Shown here in pieces: positions 30,682 through 36,426 of a stretch of 36,426 nucleotides of DNA. The stretch lies in NCBI RefSeq assembly GCF_000739655.1, contig NZ_BATR01000097.1:1-36426 (forward strand). The letters are read 5' to 3'. Made by a program: the position numbers and the translations under genes. Below the pieces are notes generated by a model. It made no database searches and had not been told where the DNA came from. It worked only from the letters and a program-made list of their open reading frames with translations. Positions within the stretch are counted from its first letter, which is position 1. Each line of letters opens with the position of its first letter. Source of the DNA: Verrucomicrobium sp. BvORR106. Its GTDB lineage: Bacteria; Verrucomicrobiota; Verrucomicrobiia; Verrucomicrobiales; Verrucomicrobiaceae.

Positions 30682-30750
30682 CAAATGCCAAACTTCAAAC
30701 TTCAAACTTCAAACTTCAAATGCCAAATGCCAAATGCCAAATGCCAAAGG
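30682..30750 (+). repeat. Perfect CAAANNN heptamer array
   Basis: Nine consecutive 7-nt units read CAAATGC, four CAAACTT, then four CAAATGC, from 30682 to 30744, ending in CAAAGG. The array is perfect in period. It is complementary in part to the array at 30799-30833, and TGGCTC/GAGCCA (30757-30773) forms a stem between them. Confidence 0.85.
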
Positions 30751-30798
30751 AATGGTTGGCTCTTCGTGAGCCAGTCTTGAAGTATGGGGGCGGCTGTC

Positions 30799-30833
30799 TT
30801 GAATATTGAATTTTGAGATTTGGATTTTGAAGT
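30799..30833 (-). repeat. Degenerate TTGNNNN heptamer array after the DUF1275 gene
   Basis: Five 7-nt units read TTGAATA, TTGAATT, TTGAGAT, TTGGATT and TTGAAGT on the plus strand. In the sense of the minus-strand DUF1275 gene they begin 8 nt after its stop at 30842. TTGAAGT is the reverse complement of the ACTTCAA word of the neighbouring array, so the two arrays can pair. Confidence 0.7.
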
Positions 30834-30841
30834 TTTCTATT

Positions 30842-31513
30842 CTACCCGCCCCTCTTCTCCCTCCTCAGCTTGTAAAGCCCGTATCCCAGCCCTGCCGCTC
30901 CGGTCACGGTTGCGGGAAAGTACAGGGCAGGGTAGGACCAGCGGTGGAAGGCCAGAGCTCCCGCGATGCCGCCGCAGAAGAATCCAGTGATGATGAGCAA
31001 TGCGATGCGAAGGCGTCGTCCGTCCACGGGAAGGCCTCGCACGGCGTGCCCCAGAAAGATGCCCAGATCCGTGAACATGCCGGAGAGGTGCGTGGTGCGG
31101 ATCACGGACCCGCTGTAGGTGGTGGCCATGGCATTCTGCAGTCCACAAGCACAGGAGGCCAGATAGGCGCCCGCATCGCGATGCGCCTGAAGCAGCGGCA
31201 CAGCCGCCGCCAGCATCAGAGCCTCCAGCACCAGCGCCACGCCGTACCGCCGACCGAGCTTCAGCGTGCTGTCCTGAATGATCATGCCGCTCAGCACCGC
31301 GCCCAGAAGAAATGAACCCGCCACCGCGGCCAGATGCAATGCCCCACTTGTGTTCCCCTCCGCGATTGCGGCGGCCAGCATGGAGGTAGTGCCGGTGAGG
31401 TGCGTCACCGCCTGATGCTCGAAGCTTAAGAACCCCACCACATTCACCATGCCAGCCACCATCGCCAGTGCCCATGCACCGGTGCCAACCCATCGCGGGA
31501 GCCGGGAGATCAT
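30842..31513 (-). CDS. DUF1275 (YoaK-like) membrane protein
   Basis: This 223-residue protein has six or so hydrophobic segments. The DUF1275 signature is visible: AGMVNVVGFLSF near the start, THLTGTTSMLA, then CGLQNAMATTYSGSVIRTTHLSGMFTDLG. The family is widespread in bacteria and of unknown function; transport has been suggested. The ATG at 31513 matches the family N-terminus (MISRLPRW), so longer upstream readings are not used. A gene-free stretch of about 490 bp with repeats lies upstream. Confidence 0.9.
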   Translation of the reverse strand: MISRLPRWVGTGAWALAMVAGMVNVVGFLSFEHQAVTHLTGTTSMLAAAIAEGNTSGALHLAAVAGSFLLGAVLSGMIIQDSTLKLGRRYGVALVLEALMLAAAVPLLQAHRDAGAYLASCACGLQNAMATTYSGSVIRTTHLSGMFTDLGIFLGHAVRGLPVDGRRLRIALLIITGFFCGGIAGALAFHRWSYPALYFPATVTGAAGLGYGLYKLRREKRGG

Positions 31514-31637
31514 GATTTCTAGATTGGAAAGATCGGTAAAGGAGGGGAGCGAGGAAAACGCTGCTTTAGGGGACGATAGAGAGGCCGGGAAAGGATGCAA
31601 GGCCGAGGCAGAAGCTGGGCCAGAAGGCCTGATTTGC

Positions 31638-31664
31638 CTCACACAAAGGCACGAAGGCACAAAG
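31638..31664. repeat. 27-bp dispersed repeat, copy 1
   Basis: The 27 bases here are identical to 35025-35051, containing ACAAAGGCACGAAGGCACAAAG-type wording (two AAGGCAC words 9 nt apart). It lies in the gene-free stretch upstream of the DUF1275 gene. Confidence 0.6.
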
Positions 31665-31746
31665 AGGAAGGAGCGGTCAGATAGCTTTGGGCGATGCCAG
31701 GTCTCTTACCCCTTGAATGATTTAAGATCTAGGAAATTACAATCGA

Positions 31747-31904
31747 CTGACGAAAGCCGTGTCAAGCGGCCAGCACTCCAAGACACTGGCGTGAATCAGG
31801 ACGGGCCTTGTCAAAATATCCATCTACGGCCTGCGTCGATCCTCCCACCGCATCCCGCTACGCGAAGCGTCTTGGAGTGCCGGTGGCTCGACACCGCTTT
31901 CGCC
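31747..31904. repeat. Inverted pair of the 105-bp repeat core
   Basis: 31747-31791 carries a diverged version of the 105-bp repeat core (GACGAAAGCCGTGTCAAG, then CAGCACTCCAAGACACTGG). 31867-31904 carries the same core on the opposite strand (GCGTCTTGGAGTGCCGG, then GACACCGCTTTCGCC). The stretch 31514-31999 has no gene; these copies and the 27-bp repeat are all that I see in it. Confidence 0.7.
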
Positions 31905-31999
31905 TGGTATGTCGGCAACTGGCGCTCAATGCCGCAAGGTCAGCGAGGAAGGCGCACCTACCTTAAATGACCATTTAATGGCGGCTTTAAAATGCTCCG

Positions 32000-32033
32000 C
32001 TCCTCCCTCAACCCTCCACTTTCCCTTCCTCCA
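32000..32033 (-). repeat. Purine-rich octamer-like repeat across a stop codon
   Basis: On the minus strand GTGGAGGA, AGGGAAA, GTGGAGGG, TTGAGGGA and GGAGCGGA follow one another, period about 8. The stop of the membrane protein gene at 32008 is inside the series. Degenerate, but of the same type and placement as other post-stop arrays here. Confidence 0.4.
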
Positions 32034-32496
32034 CCTTTGCGGGCACCTCCACCCGCAATTCCGGATGTCGAATCTGGCCACCCGCCCGGGCGATCCAGCC
32101 GCCTCCCAGCATGGCTGCCGCGCCCAGAGCCAGAGTGATGGCGGCCAGAGGCACTGCGCTTTTTGGCCAGCGCAGTGGCAGAAAGATGGCCGCCAGGCCC
32201 AGGGCTGCCGCGGCATAGTACACCGGGGCCACTAGCCCAGCCCTGCGGCTGTGCTCATCCAGCCACTCGGTGCCAGGGTCATCGGTCAGGGCGATCACCA
32301 CATCAAAAGCCTGGTTGCCCGTGTAGCTGACCAGCAGCACCATCGCCGAGCAGAAAACCGTCAGGGCCAGGGCGATCAATTGGGCAGGGCGTGACCGGAT
32401 CACCATCGCCCCTGCCAATGCGAGCAGGGCGATGGCCAGCCCATGGATGGGCAGGTGGTTGATCATCACGTGAACGTGCTCGAACGTGAGTTTCAT
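32008..32496 (-). CDS. Four-helix membrane protein with HVMINHLPIHG motif (DUF2231-like)
   Basis: This 162-residue protein has four membrane segments. It opens MKLTFEHVHVMINHLPIHG; NHLPIHG with its two His is typical of DUF2231-like membrane proteins, some of which may bind heme. A loop with DDPGTEWLDEHSRRA holds another conserved-looking His. The C-terminal tail is charged (VEVPAKVEEGKVEG). The ATG at 32496 gives this start; a longer reading to 32583 is less likely. Heme or metal binding is inferred from the His pattern only. Confidence 0.72.
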   Translation of the reverse strand: MKLTFEHVHVMINHLPIHGLAIALLALAGAMVIRSRPAQLIALALTVFCSAMVLLVSYTGNQAFDVVIALTDDPGTEWLDEHSRRAGLVAPVYYAAAALGLAAIFLPLRWPKSAVPLAAITLALGAAAMLGGGWIARAGGQIRHPELRVEVPAKVEEGKVEG

Positions 32497-32678
32497 GGCG
32501 GTGCTTGTGGAAGTTGAATTGTCCGGCCGGTTCGCTCTACACCTGAACCCGCCGGCAGGGCAGCAATCTGCCCTTGGACTCATGTTGGTGGCATTTTACC
32601 ACAGAGCCCACCCATTCGACCAGCGTCCGCTGGGTTGTTTGCTCCCCGGTACTTCCTGCACCGGTTGCACAATTTTGG

Positions 32679-32706
32679 TTGTCCTCCGCTCTGTTCCGGT
32701 TATTGT
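32679..32706 (+). promoter_or_regulatory. Possible promoter of tRNA-Thr
   Basis: TTGTCC (32679-32684) and TATTGT (32701-32706) are 16 bp apart, about 50 nt before the tRNA. The match to a sigma-70-like promoter is moderate. No other candidate is better in 32497-32758. Confidence 0.3.
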
Positions 32707-32758
32707 CCCAGTTCCACGCCCGAAAGGGCAGTTCTGGACCTTCCCGTCTGGAGAGAAA

Positions 32759-32831
32759 GCCGGTTTAGCTCAGTTGGTAGAGCAGCTGATTTGTAATCAG
32801 CAGGTCGTCGGTTCGAGTCCGACAACCGGCT
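32759..32831 (+). tRNA. tRNA-Thr (anticodon UGU)
   Basis: The 73-nt cloverleaf is complete. The acceptor stem pairs GCCGGTT with AACCGGC, the D arm is GCTC-AGTTGGTA-GAGC, the anticodon arm is GCTGA-TTTGTAA-TCAGC with TGT at 34-36, and the T arm is GTCGG-TTCGAGT-CCGAC. The discriminator base is T and no CCA is encoded. It reads ACA codons. Confidence 0.97.
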
Positions 32832-32838
32832 CTCTTTA

Positions 32839-32855
32839 GGAATTCAGAGAATTCC
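32839..32855. terminator. Possible hairpin after tRNA-Thr
   Basis: GGAATTC-AGA-GAATTCC is a perfect 7-bp stem 8 nt past the tRNA, flanked by CTCT and AGAG that can also pair. No T-run follows, so it may be a processing signal rather than a terminator. Confidence 0.35.
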
Positions 32856-32919
32856 GGAGAGCACATAGAATGCTCTCATCCGGCAGAAAGCAGACTCTTT
32901 GCGACCCTTTGTATTCACA

Positions 32920-32944
32920 CTCTGTGTTCTCTGTGACTCTGTGG
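32920..32944 (-). repeat. CTCTGTG repeat downstream of a stop codon
   Basis: CTCTGTG occurs at 32920, 32929 and 32937 on the plus strand, spacing 9 and 8. In the sense of the minus-strand gene ending at 32982 it reads CACAGAG and begins about 38 nt after the stop. Another example of a short-word, post-stop repeat. Confidence 0.5.
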
Positions 32945-32981
32945 TTGTTACCTCATTCCCAAGTCGCCACAAGGCCCCAGC

Positions 32982-34322
32982 TCACTTGATCGCCCGCCAC
33001 ACGGGACCCAGCATGGACCAGCTTGCACCGTCCCAGTAGAACAGGTGATACTTCATGCCCGCCTCTGCGCCGGGTTCGAGGAACTCCACCTCGAAGAACG
33101 TCACGCCGGGCTTGAGGATTCCGGCCTTCGCCAGATCCCGGGTGGCACCGGGAAACTCTGCAAACGCCACGGAACCCACGGCGTACTGGGCAATCTCCTC
33201 TGTGGTGGCTCCGTGCACTTCGACCATCGTTTGAGCGGGCTTGGCCGCCAGGAGTTTTGCCAGAGCCGCATCGTCGGTCTTTGGGAGTTGATCATGGAAC
33301 GCCTTGATCTTCGCCCAGATCTCTGGAGTGGCTCCTCCTCCAATGGCCGATTGAAGCCGGGTCTCATCCGGCAGCAGGTCTCGCACGATGAGTGCTGCCG
33401 TCGCCGCATCCTGAGTCATGAGAGCGGCATGGTACTTCTCGAAGAGTGCCTTGAGAGAATCTGCGTTCCCAGGGGAGGGGGCCACCTCTTTGGAGGTCGT
33501 ACGAGCTTGCGCTGCGGTTCCTGCCCAGGATCGGAGGGCTTCGGACGCGGATTTGGAGCCCTCACTTGATGGAGCATCCGCGACAGTGGTCACCGGCAGA
33601 AACTCCAGACTGTGGATCACTTTCTGGCTAAACCCCTTGGTCAGCAAATCTGCCTGCGTCTTGATCTCGCTAAGCTGCTTGTCTGCCATGAAGAAGGCCA
33701 TCACGCCGTTTTCAGAATTCGCTGGCATCACTCCCACCGTCTTCACCCAGTAGGCCTCGCCGCTACCCGGTTTCACCATTTCCGCCACCAGGCACACCGC
33801 ATCATTGCCCCGGATGCGGGTCACATAGAGGTCCAGCTGTCGCGCCTGCTCATAGTTGCTGGTGATCTGAGGGAGCGCCTTGGTGGCAAGCAGGTTCGCA
33901 CAAACTACCAAGCGATCTTCCGACGTGCGCTGAAGCGGGACGGTCATGGTCACAAAGCGAAGAATTTCCACCGCTTTCTTGTCTTCTGTGGCGATGCTCA
34001 ACCTCGCCAGCTCCGGCACCCCGGTTTTCTTGCCGCCCGGCAGGAAGTAGAGGTTGTTGTCCTTGGGCACGACCACCTTGAATGGTGCCTGCAGCGCGGG
34101 CAGGTCGTGCTTGGCAGCGTATGCTTCGTCCAGCACAAGGGGAGTGCCCATGAAGACGCTTTCCGCCTTGAAGCCTGGCCCCCGCACCACTCCCACGGTC
34201 TCTTCTTTGAACGCCAGCTTGCCTGGTCGGCCAACCTCCACCGCCGGATTTGACTGGCCGCAGACCTGTGAAAAAGGAAGGATCAGGCACACCAACAGGG
34301 AGCAGGTGACGGTTCGCTTCAT
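32982..34322 (-). CDS. Secreted protein of unknown function
   Basis: This 446-residue protein has a signal peptide (MKRTVTCSLLVCLILPFSQV and a few more). The N-terminal half has beta-rich phrases such as APFKVVVPKDNNLYFLPGG and GSGEAYWVKTVGVMP. A low-complexity Ser/Ala linker follows at about 250-290. The C-terminal half has a helical DSLKALFEKYHAALMTQDAATAALIV and ends with FYWDGASWSMLGPVWRAIK. The last part recalls NTF2-like domains but is not clear enough to name. The ATG at 34322 is chosen because the frame before it lacks coding character. It is divergent from the small secreted protein at 34591. Confidence 0.72.
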   Translation of the reverse strand: MKRTVTCSLLVCLILPFSQVCGQSNPAVEVGRPGKLAFKEETVGVVRGPGFKAESVFMGTPLVLDEAYAAKHDLPALQAPFKVVVPKDNNLYFLPGGKKTGVPELARLSIATEDKKAVEILRFVTMTVPLQRTSEDRLVVCANLLATKALPQITSNYEQARQLDLYVTRIRGNDAVCLVAEMVKPGSGEAYWVKTVGVMPANSENGVMAFFMADKQLSEIKTQADLLTKGFSQKVIHSLEFLPVTTVADAPSSEGSKSASEALRSWAGTAAQARTTSKEVAPSPGNADSLKALFEKYHAALMTQDAATAALIVRDLLPDETRLQSAIGGGATPEIWAKIKAFHDQLPKTDDAALAKLLAAKPAQTMVEVHGATTEEIAQYAVGSVAFAEFPGATRDLAKAGILKPGVTFFEVEFLEPGAEAGMKYHLFYWDGASWSMLGPVWRAIK

Positions 34323-34590
34323 GCCATAAAGTGTAGGATGGAAGCGCTTTTTTGCAACGCTCTGTGGTTGGGGGGGCGCGGAGTTGGGTGGAGGTGATGG
34401 CCCGCGATTTTGGGCCTCCGGCCACTTTTTGAAGAAAGTTGAATAACGATACAGCGCTCCCGTCTGATTGGCTGAAGCGCGAGTGATCCATCGGAGAAAT
34501 CGGCTCCCAACGGGGCCAACCGACCGGACCCGTGCGGCACAAAAAACCATTCTTTCAGCCACTCAGTCAACCGACCTCGCCCCCACTGCC

Positions 34591-34887
34591 ATGAAATCCA
34601 AATTCCTCTTCGCTTTCGCCGGGATTGCCCTCGCTCTTGGAGCCCTGGCCCCCACCACCGCCAAAGCCGACCACTACGACGGTGGCGGCTACTATGTGAG
34701 CCGGTTCGTCGGGTATGATCACTGCGGCCGCCCTGTTTACCAGCAGGTCTGGGTCCCCGTTTGCAGGCCTCGCCCGGTTTGCCCGCCCCCTGTCTGCAAT
34801 CCTCGCCCCATCTGCCCTCCGTCCTGGGGCGGTGGCAGCATCCACATTGACTTTGGTCATCGCAGGCACCACCACCACTGCCGCTAA
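34591..34887 (+). CDS. Small secreted Pro/Cys/His-rich protein
   Basis: This 98-residue protein has a signal peptide (about 1-26, MKSKFLFAFAGIALALGALA and APTTAKA). The mature part has two Gly/Tyr-rich stretches and a Cys-Pro-rich middle: VCRPRPVCPPPVCNPRPICPP. The end, HRRHHHHCR, is His-rich. The Cys and His pattern suggests metal binding or disulfide-linked wall material, but no family is recognised. It is the last gene before the copA gene, which converges on it. A strong terminator follows. Confidence 0.7.
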   Translation: MKSKFLFAFAGIALALGALAPTTAKADHYDGGGYYVSRFVGYDHCGRPVYQQVWVPVCRPRPVCPPPVCNPRPICPPSWGGGSIHIDFGHRRHHHHCR

Positions 34888-34930
34888 GGGCAGGGGGTGA
34901 GAATCGCCTCCTTGAAGGCAACTTGAAAAA

Positions 34931-34964
34931 AGGCCGCCAGCAACAGATGCTGGCGGCCTTTTGC
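34931..34964 (+). terminator. Intrinsic terminator after the small secreted protein
   Basis: AGGCCGCCAGC pairs with GCTGGCGGCCT around loop AACAGAT, a perfect 11-bp stem followed by TTTT. A run of A ahead of it means it can work on the minus strand too, where copA ends. Confidence 0.88.
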
Positions 34965-35024
34965 GGTCTCAAGATGATGATCGCTATCCGTGAAGACCAT
35001 CACGGGAAAGCTAATTTCCTAATC

Positions 35025-35051
35025 CTCACACAAAGGCACGAAGGCACAAAG
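35025..35051. repeat. 27-bp dispersed repeat, copy 2
   Basis: Identical to 31638-31664 over 27 bases. It lies in 34965-35173, a gene-free stretch between convergent genes. The same stretch also holds the post-stop repeat of copA. Confidence 0.6.
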
Positions 35052-35089
35052 CAAAATCGGTTCACCGCAAACTTCGCCACCCGTGAGTT

Positions 35090-35165
35090 CCACATCCCTC
35101 ATCCCAATCTTGTCAATCCATTCAAATCTTGTTAGTCCTGTCTCTAGAATCGTCCTCCTGTCCCT
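35090..35165 (-). repeat. Degenerate nonamer-like repeat after copA
   Basis: In the sense of copA, about 10 nt after its stop, words such as GACAGGA (twice), AACAAGATT and GACAAGATT recur with a period near 9-10. The array is degenerate. It is the eighth gene in this window with short repeats just after the stop. Confidence 0.45.
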
Positions 35166-35173
35166 GACTCCCA

Positions 35174-36426
35174 TCACAGCTTTGCCCGCCGCAATCGAAG
35201 GGCGTTGCTGATGACGGACACGGAGCTCAGGCTCATAGCCAGACCGGCCAGCATGGGGCTCAGCAGCAGGCCAAAGAAGGGGTAAAGCAAGCCTGCGGCT
35301 ACAGGTATGCCCAGGGCATTGTAGAGGAAGGCAAACACGAGGTTCTGCCGGATGTTTCGCATGGTGGCGCGGCTCAGGTGAACCGCCTTGGCGATGGCCC
35401 GCAGATCGCCCTTCACCAGGGTGACGTCGGCGCTCTGCATGGCCACATCCGTGCCGGTCCCCATAGCGATCCCCACATCTGCTGCCGCCAGGGCAGGAGC
35501 GTCATTCACGCCATCACCCGCCATGGCCACCGATTTGCCGGACCGCATCAGCTCGCTCACATGGGAGCTCTTGCCTTCGGGTTCCACCTCCGCATGAACC
35601 TTGTCCAGCCCGAGCTTCACGGCCACCGCAGCGGCGGTGCGCTGGTTGTCACCGGTCATCATGACGAGTTCGATTCCCAACGCGTGCAGCTCCTTGATCG
35701 CCTCTGGGGTGGTGGACTTGATCGGATCCGCCACGGCCACGAGGCCGGCGGCGCGATCGTCAATGGCCACGTACACTACGGTCTGGCCGTCTTCTTGGAG
35801 CTGGCGTGCGGCCTCCTCAAGTCGCGGCAGATCCTTGATGCCCTCGTCCTTCAGAAACGCAGGCTTGCCCACCAGCACCGGCTTGCCTGCCACGATGCCC
35901 GCTACGCCGCCACCCGTGGTCGAGCGAAAGCCCGAGACTTCCGGCACCGCCGCATTCTGGTTCTGATCCTTCCAGGCCTGCACCACCGCTGCCGCCAGCG
36001 GGTGCTCGCTGCCCTGTTCAAGTGCGGCCGCCAGGCGGAGCACTTCCTCTTCCGCGAACTCTGAGCCGGGCAATACCTGCACTTTGGTCAGACGGGGGCG
36101 GCCTTCTGTGAGCGTGCCCGTCTTGTCCACCACCAGGGTGGTGACCTTCTCCAGCCGCTCCAGCGCCTCGGCATTCTTCACCAGCACGCCTTCCTGGGCA
36201 CCCCGGCCGATTCCCACCATGATGGACATGGGCGTGGCCAGCCCCAAGGCGCAGGGGCAGGCGATGATGAGCACTGCCACGGCATTGATGATGGCGTGCG
36301 CCAGGCGCGGTTCGGGACCTAGGAAATACCAAGGGACAAAGGAGATCAAGGCCACCACCACCACGGCCGGGACGAAGATGGACGCCACCTTGTCCGCCAG
36401 TCCCTGGATGGGGGCGCGGCTGCGCT
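35174..36426 (-). CDS. copA: Copper-translocating P-type ATPase, C-terminal part
   Basis: The gene runs off the right edge; 417 codons of the C-terminal part are present. This ATPase pumps copper (Cu+) out of the cytoplasm. The membrane motif CPC is in IIACPCALGLATP, the phosphorylated Asp is in DKTGTLTEG, the nucleotide part has SEHPLAAAVV and MTGDNQRTA, and the hinge is GDGVNDAPALAAADVGIAMG. NALRLRRAKL is the C-terminus. The codon at 36388 is a GTG read as Val inside the protein, with the frame continuing to the edge, so it is not a start. N-terminal metal-binding domains would lie outside the window. Confidence 0.95.
   Translation of the reverse strand, partial: RSRAPIQGLADKVASIFVPAVVVVALISFVPWYFLGPEPRLAHAIINAVAVLIIACPCALGLATPMSIMVGIGRGAQEGVLVKNAEALERLEKVTTLVVDKTGTLTEGRPRLTKVQVLPGSEFAEEEVLRLAAALEQGSEHPLAAAVVQAWKDQNQNAAVPEVSGFRSTTGGGVAGIVAGKPVLVGKPAFLKDEGIKDLPRLEEAARQLQEDGQTVVYVAIDDRAAGLVAVADPIKSTTPEAIKELHALGIELVMMTGDNQRTAAAVAVKLGLDKVHAEVEPEGKSSHVSELMRSGKSVAMAGDGVNDAPALAAADVGIAMGTGTDVAMQSADVTLVKGDLRAIAKAVHLSRATMRNIRQNLVFAFLYNALGIPVAAGLLYPFFGLLLSPMLAGLAMSLSSVSVISNALRLRRAKL

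Noticed and set aside
30682-30833. CRISPR array
   Set aside because: Units are 7 nt without spacers of 25-40 nt, and no cas gene is present.
36386-36388. GTG as the start of the copper ATPase
   Set aside because: The frame stays open to the window edge, and the residues before it (RAPIQGLADKV) match the internal sequence of CopA-type pumps.

Overview
The window looks like chromosomal DNA of a member of the Verrucomicrobiota, probably close to Verrucomicrobium, Roseimicrobium or Prosthecobacter; this is inferred from gene content. Pointers are a Planctomycetes/Verrucomicrobia-type cytochrome (DUF1592 family) paired with a DUF1552 protein, an exosortase fused to an EpsI domain, a long Bacteroidetes-like PurF, high GC, rare Shine-Dalgarno sequences, and intergenic DNA full of short structured repeats. 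I see no transposase, integrase, phage gene, CRISPR array or rRNA.

Layout: 1-303 repeat hairpins; 304-1698 (-) anchored coiled-coil protein, divergent from 1874-3607 (+) exosortase-EpsI; 3694-4008 (-) GYF_2 protein; 4194-5243 purM; 5400-6081 two secreted mini-YHS proteins, each with its own terminator; 6171-6937 (-) two small unknown genes; 6938-7471 a large gene-free stretch holding an inverted pair of three-hairpin elements; 7472-8153 two divergent small membrane proteins; 8294-14138 (-) DUF1552, a DUF1592-type cytochrome and three small secreted proteins; 14253-21613 (+) a lipoprotein followed by purF-purD-purE and pyrR-pyrB-pyrC; 21614-23964 a DUF4375 gene framed by 105-bp direct repeats; 23965-25981 an NADPH-dependent FMN reductase-like protein, an SMR transporter and a CheY-like regulator; 26376-30624 (-) a NarX/NarL-type two-component system with a small membrane protein and an HtrA protease; 30842-32496 (-) two membrane proteins; tRNA-Thr(UGU) at 32759-32831; 32982-34887 two secreted proteins; and from 35174 the C-terminal part of a CopA-type ATPase running off the right edge.

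The metabolic core is de novo nucleotide synthesis. PurF, PurD and PurE act in the purine pathway, with PurM encoded 10 kb away. PyrB and PyrC carry out two early pyrimidine steps, with PyrR as probable regulator. PurE has Ala where the class I family has a conserved His, and no purK is visible. The DUF1592/DUF1552 pair and the exosortase point to an elaborate exported proteome.

The most unusual signal is non-coding. At least eight genes have short-word tandem repeats of period about 7-9 nt at or just after the stop codon. The words differ but the placement is the same. Three of these loci share one consensus, with AGAC words spaced 7-8 nt apart. A second signal is a family of three-hairpin elements whose stems differ in sequence but stay paired, present as an inverted pair at 7113-7383 and a single copy at 21822-21919.
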